Shown in pieces: positions 8,623 to 17,779 of a stretch of DNA of 64,000 nt (within the stretch, counting starts at the first letter, position 1; every line of letters begins with the position of its first letter). Location: contig NZ_NIWD01000008.1 in NCBI RefSeq assembly GCF_002277025.1, forward strand, positions 861,280-925,279. Reading direction: 5' to 3'. Both the position numbers and the translations under genes were made by a program. This stretch comes from Sphingopyxis sp. GW247-27LB (GTDB lineage: Bacteria; Pseudomonadota; Alphaproteobacteria; Sphingomonadales; Sphingomonadaceae). The notes beneath the pieces were generated by a model. The model was not told the DNA's origin. It saw only the letters and a program-made list of their open reading frames with translations, and did not search any database.

Positions 8623-10761
8623 ATGACGCGCCAGCGCATCGACGGGCTCGGGACAGCGGCCAAGGGCAGAATCCTGGCGGGATTGCTGGCGGCGGCGGCG
8701 GCCGGCCTGAGCGGGATCGGCGCGGCGGACGCGGCGGACGGCAGGCTCAGCATCGTGTCGAACGGCGAAGTGGTCGGCAGTGTCGCGGCGTCGCAGGACG
8801 GCGACCGGCTGACGATCGACTATCGGGTCGACGACAATGGCCGCGGCCCCAAGCACCGCGAAGAGGTGGTGTTCGGCCCGAACGGCGTGCCGCGATCGTG
8901 GACGATCAATGGAACCTCGCTGATGGGCGGCGCGGTCAGCGAGAGCTTCACCTGGGCGAACGGCCGCGCCAGATGGAAGAGCCAGGCTGATTCGGGCGAG
9001 GTCGCGGCGCCTAGCCCCAAGCTCTATATCGTCAACGACGGCAGTCCCTGGAACCTGGCCATCTATGCGCGCGCGGCGCTGGCGAACGGCGGCAGCCTCG
9101 ACGTGCTGCCCGGCGGGCGACTGAACCTGACCAAGCTGCGCGACCTGGCGGTTGGCGGCACCGACGTCACCCTCTATCGCCTCGACGGCGTCGACCTGCG
9201 GCCCGATTATCTGATGCTCGACGGGGCGGGGGAGTTGTTCGCGACGCTGAGCGCGACCGGCGTCGCCATCCGCGAAGGCTTCGAAAAGGAGGCGCCCGCC
9301 CTGCTCAAGCTCGGCGCCGATCTCGGCCGCGAACGCGCGCATGCGATCAGCGAGAAAATCGCGCATGATTTCGCCATGCCGGTGCGGATTCGCAACGTAC
9401 GCATCTTCGACCCGCGCAGCGGAACGCTCGGCCCGCTGTCGACCGTCGTGACGATGCGGCGGCGCATCACCCAGATCCTGCCCGGCGACGGCGGCGCGGT
9501 CTCCGGCGACCAGGTGGTGATCGACGGCGAGGGTGGAACGCTGTTTCCCGGCCTTCACGACATGCACTCGCACACGTCGCTCGAATCGGGCTTTTATTAT
9601 CTGGCGGCGGGGGTGACAGAGACCCGCGACATGGGCAACAAGAACGCCTTCCTGCTCGACCTGCTGCCGCGGCTCGAGGCGGGCGAGGTCGCGGGTCCGC
9701 ATGTCGTGCCGGCGGGCTTCATGGAAGGGCGCAGCCCCTTTTCGGCGCGCAACGGCATCATTCCCGAAACACTCGAAGAGGCGCTGGCGGCGGTGCATTG
9801 GTATGCCGACCGCGGCTATCGCGAGATCAAGATCTACAACAGCTTCAATCCCGACTGGGTCCGGCCGGTGGCCGCCGAGGCGCACCGGATCGGGCTCGGG
9901 GTGACGGGGCATGTGCCGGCCTTTTCCTCGCCCGACCGGGTGATCGGCGACGGCTATGACACGATCGCCCATATCAACCAGCTCATGCTCGGCTGGCTGC
10001 TCGACCCCAGCGAGGACACGCGCACCCCGCTGCGCCTGACCGGCATGGCGCGCGCCGCCGACCTCGATCTCGCGTCGCCGCGGGTGACCACGACGGTCGC
10101 GCTGATGAAACAGAAGCATGTCGCGCTCGACACCACCGCGGTGATCCTCGAGCGGCTGATGCTGAGCCGCGCGGGCACGGTCGCCGACGGCGATGCCGAT
10201 TATCTGTCGCACATGCCCATCGGCTATCAGCGCTATCGCAAGCGGACCTTCGTCCCGCTCGGCAAGGATGCCGCCGCCGAAGACGCGCGCTATCGCGCCG
10301 CCTTCGCCAAGATCCTCGCGACGATCAAGCTGCTCGATGACCAGGGGGTCGCCTTGCTTCCCGGAACCGACGACGGGACGGGCTTCACCGTGCAGCGCGA
10401 AGTGGAACTTTATGTGAAAGCGGGGCTGTCGCCGGCGAAGGCGCTGCGCCTCGCGACGCTCGATGCCGCGGCCTATCTGGGCCAGGAACACGACCGGGGA
10501 ACGATCGAGCGTGGCAAGTTCGCCGATTTCGTGCTCGTGGCGGGAGACCCGACCCGGGATATTCGCGCGATCAAGCGGCCGCGCATGGTCGTGCGCGGCG
10601 GGACGGTCTATTTCCCGTCCGAAATCTATCAGGCGCTGGGCATCGAGCCCTTTGCCGCGGCCCCGCCGATGACGGTGCCGGCGAACAGTGGAGACGATGA
10701 CGATGAAGCGGGCGACATGTCTTTCTTTGGCCCTGATGGGCACGATCCTCTGCACGACTGA
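8623..10761 (+). CDS. Exported metal-dependent amidohydrolase with long N-terminal extension
   Basis: A 712-residue protein. The start is the ATG at 8623, which follows AGAGGAGGGAGC; an in-frame ATG at 8605 lies upstream of that ribosome binding site. Residues 1-40 form a signal peptide. Residues 40-250 are a beta-rich region I do not recognise. From about residue 255 (VRIRNVRIFDPRSG) it is an amidohydrolase-superfamily TIM barrel with the metal motif HDMHSHTS near residue 315, a GHVPAF His, and the C-terminal strand GKFADFVLVAGDP. It probably hydrolyses amide or peptide-like bonds in the periplasm. It overlaps the ridA-like gene by 59 bp. Confidence 0.75.
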   Translation: MTRQRIDGLGTAAKGRILAGLLAAAAAGLSGIGAADAADGRLSIVSNGEVVGSVAASQDGDRLTIDYRVDDNGRGPKHREEVVFGPNGVPRSWTINGTSLMGGAVSESFTWANGRARWKSQADSGEVAAPSPKLYIVNDGSPWNLAIYARAALANGGSLDVLPGGRLNLTKLRDLAVGGTDVTLYRLDGVDLRPDYLMLDGAGELFATLSATGVAIREGFEKEAPALLKLGADLGRERAHAISEKIAHDFAMPVRIRNVRIFDPRSGTLGPLSTVVTMRRRITQILPGDGGAVSGDQVVIDGEGGTLFPGLHDMHSHTSLESGFYYLAAGVTETRDMGNKNAFLLDLLPRLEAGEVAGPHVVPAGFMEGRSPFSARNGIIPETLEEALAAVHWYADRGYREIKIYNSFNPDWVRPVAAEAHRIGLGVTGHVPAFSSPDRVIGDGYDTIAHINQLMLGWLLDPSEDTRTPLRLTGMARAADLDLASPRVTTTVALMKQKHVALDTTAVILERLMLSRAGTVADGDADYLSHMPIGYQRYRKRTFVPLGKDAAAEDARYRAAFAKILATIKLLDDQGVALLPGTDDGTGFTVQREVELYVKAGLSPAKALRLATLDAAAYLGQEHDRGTIERGKFADFVLVAGDPTRDIRAIKRPRMVVRGGTVYFPSEIYQALGIEPFAAAPPMTVPANSGDDDDEAGDMSFFGPDGHDPLHD

Positions 10762-11161
10762 AGGAGCGGCCGCCCGCGATCCCGAATATCATTCCCGGCC
10801 GGGCTCCGCAGCGCCCTTTTCCCCCGCGGTGCGCGCCGGCGACTTCATCTTCGCCTCCGGCCAGATCGGCATGGCGCGCGACGGCACGGTGCCCGAAGCG
10901 ATGGCCGAGCAGGCGCGGCTCGCGATGGACAATGTCCGCGATGCGCTCGCGCTCGCCGGCGCGAGCCTCGACGATGTCGTCAAATGCACGGTGATGATGA
11001 CCGACATGTCGCAATGGGCCGACTTCAACAAGGTCTATGTCACCTATTTCAAGCCCGGCCGCCTGCCCGCACGCAGCGCGTTCGGCGCGAGCGACCTCGC
11101 GTTCGGCGCGGGGGTCGAGGTCGAATGCCTCGCCTATAAGCCGCTCGGCGCCGCGCAGTGA
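10703..11161 (+). CDS. Exported RidA family protein
   Basis: A RidA/YjgF/UK114-family protein of 152 residues from the ATG at 10703, which has a GGAG ribosome binding site 9 nt upstream. GTG 10688 and ATG 10697 are alternatives. The family core runs from FSPAVRAGDFIFASGQIG to PARSAFGASDLAFGAGVEVE, and the PAR arginine is the residue that binds enamine/imine carboxylates in RidA. It is odd in carrying a signal peptide (MKRATCLSLALMGTILCTTE). Cytosolic RidA deaminates reactive imines made by PLP enzymes. The export and the coupling to an amidohydrolase suggest a periplasmic imine or carbamate substrate. Confidence 0.8.
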   Translation: MKRATCLSLALMGTILCTTEGAAARDPEYHSRPGSAAPFSPAVRAGDFIFASGQIGMARDGTVPEAMAEQARLAMDNVRDALALAGASLDDVVKCTVMMTDMSQWADFNKVYVTYFKPGRLPARSAFGASDLAFGAGVEVECLAYKPLGAAQ

Positions 11162-12462
11162 CCGAAGCGGGGTTGCGCCAGGGCGTCGGGCTGACCGGCG
11201 TCGTCATGTTCGGCGCCGGGACCGCGATCGGCGTGTCGATCTTCTCGGTGCTCCAGCCCGCGGCGGAAGTCGCGGGGTCGGGGCTGCTCGTCGCGGTCGC
11301 GCTCGCCGCGCTGCCGATGATCCTCTTCGCCGCCGTCTACGCCTGGCTCGCCTCGGCGGTGCCGATTTCGGGCGCATCCTACGAATGGCCGCGGCGTTTC
11401 CTCAGCCCTTTCGCGGGATTTGTCATCGCCTGGCTTCGCGTTCTGTCGAACGTCGGCGCGCTCGTCGTGCTCGCGCGCGTGCTCGCCAACTATCTCGGCA
11501 TGGCGATCGCCATCCCGGCGATGCCGCTGATCGCGGGCGCGCTGACCGGCGTCTTCATCCTCAACTATATCGGCGTCCATGTCGCCGCGCGGCTCCAGAC
11601 GGTGCTGATGCTCCTTCTCATCGCGGTGCTCGCATTGTTCGTCGGTACCGGAGTGCCGCATGCGAGCACGGCGACGATCGGCGCACCGCTCTCGGCCGGT
11701 TCGGCGGCGATCCTTGCGGGCGTGCCGTTGATGATCAGCCTGTTCCTCGGGATCGAGTCCGCGGTCGAGATCGGCGAGGAGGTGCGCGACGCGAAACGCA
11801 ACATCCCGCTCGGCATCCTTCTCGCGATCCTGCTGACCGCGGTCATCTACGCGGCGGTGGCGGCGACCGCGCTCGGGCTCGTCGGCCCCGCTGCGCTTGC
11901 GAAAAGCGACGCGCCGCTGCTCGAAGCCGCGAGGGTGCCGCTCGGCGCATGGGCGACGCCGGTGATCGTCGGCGCCGCGACGATAGCCATATTGAAGACG
12001 ATGAACGCGACCGCGCTCATCTTTTCGCGCAGCCTGTTCGCGATGGCGCGTGCCGGGGTCTTCCCGTCGGGGCTCGCCGCGATCCACCCGCGGTTCGGAA
12101 CGCCGCACCGCGCGATCATCCTCTGCTACATCCTTGCGATGTGCGGGCTGCTGATGCCGCCGAGCCTCGTTTTCCTGCTGCTTGCGGTGAACATCCCGAC
12201 CATGCTCAAATATGGCGCCTGCTCGCTCTGCGCGGTGCGGATCGCGGCGCGTCCCGAATTGCTCGACGCGCCGCCGAGCCTCAACTTCCCGCCGCGCTTG
12301 ATGGCGGTCATCGGCTGGCTCGGCGTTGTCGCGGCGATCGGCATCATCGCCGCGGGGCTGGAGGCCGATCATCGACCCTATCTGCTGGTGGTGGGCTGGC
12401 TCGCCCTCGGCCTCCTCTATTACGGCGTTCACGCTCGCCGGACGGCACGGGCAAGCTTCTGA
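11158..12462 (+). CDS. APC superfamily amino acid permease
   Basis: A 434-residue integral membrane protein with about 12 hydrophobic segments. The N-terminal GAGTAIGVSIFSVLQPAA matches the broken first helix (GxG motif) of APC transporters. The GTG start shares bases with the RidA stop (GTGA), so the two are translationally coupled. It likely imports the amino acid or small product freed by the upstream amidohydrolase and RidA. Substrate unknown. Confidence 0.8.
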   Translation: MTEAGLRQGVGLTGVVMFGAGTAIGVSIFSVLQPAAEVAGSGLLVAVALAALPMILFAAVYAWLASAVPISGASYEWPRRFLSPFAGFVIAWLRVLSNVGALVVLARVLANYLGMAIAIPAMPLIAGALTGVFILNYIGVHVAARLQTVLMLLLIAVLALFVGTGVPHASTATIGAPLSAGSAAILAGVPLMISLFLGIESAVEIGEEVRDAKRNIPLGILLAILLTAVIYAAVAATALGLVGPAALAKSDAPLLEAARVPLGAWATPVIVGAATIAILKTMNATALIFSRSLFAMARAGVFPSGLAAIHPRFGTPHRAIILCYILAMCGLLMPPSLVFLLLAVNIPTMLKYGACSLCAVRIAARPELLDAPPSLNFPPRLMAVIGWLGVVAAIGIIAAGLEADHRPYLLVVGWLALGLLYYGVHARRTARASF

Positions 12463-12581
12463 TCCGCCGGGCGGCGTTGGCGGCAAGTTTATGCAAAAAG
12501 GCACGCGGGAGCGATGAGTTAGAAAAACAAATGCGCTCGCCGGCCCCTAAGCTTCTCTCACCAGCCGAAACGATTTGATGG

Positions 12582-13745
12582 ATGAGAGACGCCGCTTTGG
12601 ACCTCGACGAAAGCTATTCGCAGTGGGTGCGACGCACTGTCGCGCGCCGCGGCGCGGCGAAACCGCTCATCTCTCTCTTCGACAGCTCGGTCCCCGAGCC
12701 GCGCGAGTTGCTGACCGCGCTCGTCGCGGACGCTTTCGCGGTGCCCGTGTCGAGCCGCTACACCAGCGCCTTCGCACAGGGCAATCCGTTCGTCGTCGAC
12801 TGGCTCTGCGCCCATTACGGCGTTTCGGCGGAAGGCGTCTTCTGCACCACGGGAGCGACGCGTGCCTTGTCCTTGCTCTACCGGGCGCTGGTCGGAGAGG
12901 ATGAGGGGATATTGGTCGAAACGCCGGGTTTCGACCTGTTCCAGGATCTCGCGCACCACGCCGGACGGAAGGTCTCAACCTTCGTGCGCGGCGGGCCGGC
13001 CTTTGCGCTCGACGTGCGCGCGATCGAGGAAAGGCTGACGCCGGAGACGCGGCTCGTCGTCCTCTCCAATCTCCACAATCCGTCGGGGGAAGCGGCGCCC
13101 TATGAGGTCCTGCGCGATATCGCCGCGCTCGCCGAGCGCCGCGACCTCATCGTCGTCGTCGACGAGGTCTATGGCGATTATGCGGGGCGGGAAGTCCGCC
13201 CGGTTCACGCCGCCGCCCTGTCGCCGCGTTTCGTCGGGATCAGCAGCCTCACCAAGAATTTCGGGCTCAGTTCCCTGCGGTGCGGGTGGATCGTCGGCGA
13301 TCCCGCGATCCTCGCGCGGGTGCGCGACCTCGCCGGGCGGATCGAGTTCGGCATCTCCAACCTGTCGCACGCCGTGGCGGCGCTGGTGCTCGAAAACAGC
13401 GCCGTCTTCACCGCCTATTCGCAGAATATGGTGGCCGAGGCGCGCGGCGTCATCGGCGGCTATTTCGCCGACTGGCGCCGCGACGGACTGATCGACGGCC
13501 GGCTGCCGCCCTATGGCTGCATCGCTTTCCCGCGCCTGGTCGATATCGGCGACAGCGCCGCCTTCGCCGAATGGCTCGGCGACCGCACCGGCGTGGTCGT
13601 GGCGCCCGGGGAATATTTCGGCGCGCCCGGGCATATCCGCATCGGCTTCGGCTGCGAACCCGACCTGCTGGACGAGGGGCTGCGCCTGCTGGGCGAGGGG
13701 CTGCGGAGCTACGGCCGTGCCGCGCAACGCAGCGCCACCGCCTGA
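12582..13745 (+). CDS. Class I/II aminotransferase
   Basis: A 387-residue cytosolic fold-type I aminotransferase. The PLP lysine is in SSLTKNFGLSSLRCGW. The family Asn-Pro is in NLHNPSGE, and the Asp that binds the PLP ring nitrogen is in VDEVYGDYAG. The ATG start lacks a clear ribosome binding site. It follows the permease after 119 bp on the same strand and is convergent with the AsnC regulator, which may control it. Substrate unknown; the third aminotransferase in 12 kb. Confidence 0.8.
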   Translation: MRDAALDLDESYSQWVRRTVARRGAAKPLISLFDSSVPEPRELLTALVADAFAVPVSSRYTSAFAQGNPFVVDWLCAHYGVSAEGVFCTTGATRALSLLYRALVGEDEGILVETPGFDLFQDLAHHAGRKVSTFVRGGPAFALDVRAIEERLTPETRLVVLSNLHNPSGEAAPYEVLRDIAALAERRDLIVVVDEVYGDYAGREVRPVHAAALSPRFVGISSLTKNFGLSSLRCGWIVGDPAILARVRDLAGRIEFGISNLSHAVAALVLENSAVFTAYSQNMVAEARGVIGGYFADWRRDGLIDGRLPPYGCIAFPRLVDIGDSAAFAEWLGDRTGVVVAPGEYFGAPGHIRIGFGCEPDLLDEGLRLLGEGLRSYGRAAQRSATA

Positions 13746-13749
13746 CTTC

Positions 13750-14232
13750 CTAGAGCGCGCGGGTACCCGAAACCGGGATCTCGGTCGTATATTTCATCTC
13801 GGCGACCGCGATGATCGACTGAACATCGACCACCCCCGGCATCTTCATCAGCGTCTTGAAGATGAAATTCTGGTACCAGTCCATCGACGGCGCGATGATC
13901 TTCATCATCACATCGCGTTCGCCGATGATCGAATAGCATTCGAGGATTTCGGGCGTGATCTCGACCTTGCGCGTGAAATCGGCGCGTTGGGCATCGGTCA
14001 GCGTGCCGATTTTGAGCGTCGCATAGATGAAGAAGCTCTGTCCGAACTTGCTGCGGTCGACGAGTGCCACCTGCTTTCGGACATAGCCTTCGTCGCGGAG
14101 CCGCTGGAGTCGCCGCCAGCAGGGCGACTGGGAAATCCCGACCTTTTCGGACAATTCGCTGGTCGATAGCGAACTGTCGCGCTGGATTTGCTGGAGGATG
14201 CGCAGATCGAGGTGCGATAGATTCTCACTCAT
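13750..14232 (-). CDS. Lrp/AsnC family transcriptional regulator
   Basis: A 160-residue feast/famine regulator. The N-terminal winged helix-turn-helix is at residues 5-60 (DLRILQQIQRD, then LSEKVGISQSPCWRRLQRL), followed by a C-terminal RAM ligand-binding domain ending in VDVQSIIAVAEMKY. It probably binds an amino acid and controls the surrounding amino-acid genes. It is divergent from the TonB receptor gene, and a GCGCA-N13-TGCGC inverted repeat lies just upstream of its start. Confidence 0.9.
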   Translation of the reverse strand: MSENLSHLDLRILQQIQRDSSLSTSELSEKVGISQSPCWRRLQRLRDEGYVRKQVALVDRSKFGQSFFIYATLKIGTLTDAQRADFTRKVEITPEILECYSIIGERDVMMKIIAPSMDWYQNFIFKTLMKMPGVVDVQSIIAVAEMKYTTEIPVSGTRAL

Positions 14233-14528
14233 GCGCGCAGATTATGCGTGATTGCGCAAAGGGCAAGGTAGAAATTGCAGGATTTCTACGGAAACAAGAG
14301 AAATCTATTCGACGCCTTTCGGGTGCTGCGATGGGCGGGGCGGCAACGGCGCGTCGCTGGACGGCTGGATGTTGCATAATTATTGCGCGCCGCTGGCGAT
14401 GCGGCGGCATATTCGAAATCCTTTTTCCGTCGCGGTGCTTACTCTCTTTCCAGACAGGAACCGGTACGGGAATCGATCGGAGCGATCGCGGATCCGGAGC
14501 CTTGATGGGGAAAAAAGGGGAAGGACCG
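14233..14528. promoter_or_regulatory. Divergent intergenic region, asnC-type regulator / TonB receptor
   Basis: The 296 bp hold both promoters. At 14235-14257 there is GCGCA-N13-TGCGC; within it the minus strand reads CGCATAATCTGCGC, matching the 8402-8416 motif. The palindrome TTGCGCAA is at 14252-14259. This is a plausible autoregulatory site. I saw no convincing sigma-70 promoter. Confidence 0.4.
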
Positions 14529-17500
14529 ATGGCCGAGATGAGGACGACGCGAAAGATCATGATGGCCACGGTGGCGCCGGTCGCTTTCCTAGCCTGCGCC
14601 GTTGCCGCCCATGCCCAGTCGATCGAGGCGGAGGATGCGGGGGACACGATTGGAGAGCCCCAGGCGGATACCGCATCGCAGGGGGAGGATATCGTCGTTA
14701 CCGGCTCGCGCATCCGCCGCGCGCAGACCGATACCGCCGCCCCGGTCCTCGTCGTCGACCAGCAGGCGCTGACCGACCGCGGCTATGTTTCGGCGTCGCA
14801 GGCGCTCAACAACATCACCTCGATCGCGCCGACCTTCGCGCAGGCCCCCGGAAACGGCGATTCGGCCGGGTCGGGCCAGCAATTCCCCAATCTGTTCGGC
14901 CTCGGTCCCGGCCGGACGCTGACGCTGGTCAACGGCCGGCGCATGGTGACCTCGTCGAGCGGGCTCGGCGATTCGCAGGTCGATGCGAATATCATTCCGG
15001 TCGGCCTCCTGAAACGCGTCGAGGTCGTCCAGGCGGGCGGCGCGGTGGTCTATGGCTCGGATGCGATCGCGGGGGTCGTCAACTATATCCTCGTCGACGA
15101 TTTCGAAGGCGTCGAAGCCGACGTCCAGGCGAGCACGGCGACCCGCGGCCGCTATTCGACCTATTCGGCGCGGCTGACCGCCGGGACGAATTTCGCCGAC
15201 GACCGCGGCAATGTCGCGGTCAACGTCGAATATGCCCAGCGTCCGTCGCTGCGCTTCGCCGACCGCCGGCGTTCCAACCTGTCGCGCATCACCCAGTCCA
15301 ACGCGGACGACACCGGTCCCGACGACGGCATCCCGTCGGTGCGCGAGGTGCTCGACGCCCATTTCTGGGAATTCAATCCCAATGGCGTGATCTTCAACAT
15401 TCCCGCGCCGGTTCCGGCTTTGCTGACCCGGCTGAACGGCAGCCCGGTGCAGTTCGGCCCCGACGGATCGGTCATTCCCTATGATCCGGGCAACATTCTC
15501 GGCGTTCCCTTTGCCGAGGGTGGGCAGGGTTTCCGCTATTCGGACCTTGCGGGTCTGCGCACCGGGGTGAAGCGCACCTCGATCAACGCGATCGGGCATT
15601 ATGACCTGTCGGATCGCGTCACCCTGTCGGGCGAATTCATGTTCGCGCGCACCGACGGCAGCGAACTGCCGCAGGGCGAGGCGCGGACGATCCTCAACAA
15701 CGCCGCCTCCAATGCGGGAGCGATCGCCTTCACCCGCAACAACGCCTTCCTCAGCCAGAACGCGATCGACGCGCTCAGCGCGGCGTCGCCGACCTTCGCG
15801 AACGGCGGCCCGCTGTTCCTGTCGAAATATTTCTATGACCTGGTTCCCGACAACCGGGTCCGGAACCGGGCCGACACCTATCGCGGCGTGCTGGCGCTGG
15901 ACGGCAGTTTCCAAGCCTTCGGCGACCGCGAATATTATTGGTCGGCATCGGCTTCGCACGCGGTCGTCGACGGCTATAGCCACGGCTGGGGGGTGATCAA
16001 TTCGCGCTACAACAATGCGATCGACGCCGTTCGTGACGGATCGAACCAGATCGTCTGCGCGATCAACGCCGATGCCGATCCGACGAACGACGACGCGGCC
16101 TGCGCGCCGATCAACCCCTTCGGCGACGGCAATGTCAGCGAAGAGGCGCGCAATTATATCTCGGCGCGAACCGGCCAGGATTATCGCAACAAGCAGACCG
16201 ATTTCCTCGCCACGCTCGGCGGCGAGCTGTTCGCGCTTCCGGGCGGGATGGTGAAGTTCAGCACCGCCTATGAGCATCGCATCGAAAGCGCGAAATTCCG
16301 CCCGCTCGACGCGACGCGCCTCGGCCTGACCGGCACCGGCACGGCGGTTCCCAACCAGGGCGGCCGCTACAACACCGACGAGTTTTCGGCCGAGCTCCTC
16401 GTCCCCATCGTCGGGGGCGACTTCACGCTGCCGCTCGTCAAATCCTTCGAGGTCAGCGCCGCCTATCGCCACGTCGACAACAATATCGCGGGGTCGGAGG
16501 ATCTGTGGAGTCTCGGCGGGCAGTGGCAGGTCGTCGACGGCGTGACGCTTCGCGCCTCGCGCAGCCGCAACTTCCGCGCCCCGACCCTGACCCAATTGTT
16601 CGCGCCCAGTTCCTCGGCGCTCGAATCGATGGGTTACGACCCCTGCGACGCCGACCGGATCAACAGCGGCCCGAACCCCGCGCAACGGCGCGCGAGCTGC
16701 CTGGCGCTGTTCGAGGCGAACCCGCTCTATGGCACCGGCGGCTCGAACGGCCCGGCGCCTGGCGCCTCGGCGGAAGACCGGCTCGCGGCCTTTCAGAACC
16801 CGGCGGAAAATTTCAACCGCGCGCTGGTGACCACCGGCGGCAACCCCAATCTGCGGAACGAGATTTCGAAGACGCTGACCTACGGCATCGTACTGCAGCC
16901 GCGCTTCATCCCCGGGCTGACCATCGTCGCCGACCGGATCGAAGTCGACCTGCAGGACGGCCTGTCGGCCTTCACCACCCAGAATTTCGCCGAAGCCTGC
17001 TATGACGATCCCAATCCCGATCCGGCGGTCTGCAACGCCTTCACGCGGCTTGCCGCCGGAAACGGCACCGATCCCGCGGGCACGACGATCACGGGCACGA
17101 CGACGACCTTCAATGCGGGCGTCGTGCGCTTCCGCGGCGAAGTCTTCAACATCAACTATGCCTTCGACCTGGCGTCGGTCTTCGGCGGCGCGAATCCCGG
17201 CCGTCTCGAACTGAATGCGGAGGCGACGCACACGTCGCTGCTGACCACGTCGGTCACCGGATCGTCGTTCACGCGCACCGACAATACGGTCGACCAGCCC
17301 GACTGGTCGGGGCGCTTCACCGCGACCTATATCAACGGCGGCTTCCGCGCCTCCTATCAGCTTGCCTATCTCGACAGTGTGCTCTGGGCTCCGAACGCGA
17401 CGATCGAGAGCACGCCGGTTCCGGTGGTGAAGCGCAACATCCGCCATGACCTGTCGATGCAATATGACATGGGGCAATTCCTCATCCGGGCGGGCGTAAA

Positions 17501-17594
17501 CAATCTGACCAACGTCGAGCCGTCCTATCCAAGCCTGTCCTATGGCGACATCATCGGGCGCGAGCTCTACGTCGGCGTCCGGGTCAAGATCTGA
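14529..17594 (+). CDS. TonB-dependent outer-membrane receptor
   Basis: A 1021-residue receptor. The start at 14529 (MAEMRTTRKIM) follows AAGGGGAAGGA; the in-frame ATG at 14505 lies ahead of it. A signal peptide ends at AHAQ. Then come a TonB-box-like DIVVTGSRIRR, a plug domain with GRTLTLVNGRRMV and VYGSDAIAGVVNYI, and a C-terminal 22-strand-type barrel with the RNFRAPTLTQLF signature. Its size and the VNGRR plug are typical of the large peptide/oligosaccharide-class receptors of sphingomonads. Placed beside peptidases and aminotransferases, it probably brings in peptides. Substrate not determinable. Confidence 0.88.
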   Translation: MAEMRTTRKIMMATVAPVAFLACAVAAHAQSIEAEDAGDTIGEPQADTASQGEDIVVTGSRIRRAQTDTAAPVLVVDQQALTDRGYVSASQALNNITSIAPTFAQAPGNGDSAGSGQQFPNLFGLGPGRTLTLVNGRRMVTSSSGLGDSQVDANIIPVGLLKRVEVVQAGGAVVYGSDAIAGVVNYILVDDFEGVEADVQASTATRGRYSTYSARLTAGTNFADDRGNVAVNVEYAQRPSLRFADRRRSNLSRITQSNADDTGPDDGIPSVREVLDAHFWEFNPNGVIFNIPAPVPALLTRLNGSPVQFGPDGSVIPYDPGNILGVPFAEGGQGFRYSDLAGLRTGVKRTSINAIGHYDLSDRVTLSGEFMFARTDGSELPQGEARTILNNAASNAGAIAFTRNNAFLSQNAIDALSAASPTFANGGPLFLSKYFYDLVPDNRVRNRADTYRGVLALDGSFQAFGDREYYWSASASHAVVDGYSHGWGVINSRYNNAIDAVRDGSNQIVCAINADADPTNDDAACAPINPFGDGNVSEEARNYISARTGQDYRNKQTDFLATLGGELFALPGGMVKFSTAYEHRIESAKFRPLDATRLGLTGTGTAVPNQGGRYNTDEFSAELLVPIVGGDFTLPLVKSFEVSAAYRHVDNNIAGSEDLWSLGGQWQVVDGVTLRASRSRNFRAPTLTQLFAPSSSALESMGYDPCDADRINSGPNPAQRRASCLALFEANPLYGTGGSNGPAPGASAEDRLAAFQNPAENFNRALVTTGGNPNLRNEISKTLTYGIVLQPRFIPGLTIVADRIEVDLQDGLSAFTTQNFAEACYDDPNPDPAVCNAFTRLAAGNGTDPAGTTITGTTTTFNAGVVRFRGEVFNINYAFDLASVFGGANPGRLELNAEATHTSLLTTSVTGSSFTRTDNTVDQPDWSGRFTATYINGGFRASYQLAYLDSVLWAPNATIESTPVPVVKRNIRHDLSMQYDMGQFLIRAGVNNLTNVEPSYPSLSYGDIIGRELYVGVRVKI

Positions 17595-17779
17595 CGTTCG
17601 TCCGCGATGCAGTGGCGGCGTTCGGATGACCGTCTCTCCCTGCGTCGGGACGATCGAAGCTCTTGCGCCGTTCCGCATCGCCCAGCCCGCCCGGATGGAC
17701 GGTGACCCGACCCCCTTGCCCTATCTTGGGGATGCAGACGACCAGGCGCATGGGGCGTTCGCACTGACGCTCGAGCTCT

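Noticed and set aside
14589-17678. A 1029-residue minus-strand open frame antisense to the TonB receptor gene
   Set aside because: It mirrors the codon bias of a GC-rich gene on the other strand, is extremely Arg/Asp-rich, has no recognisable domain and overlaps a clear receptor completely.
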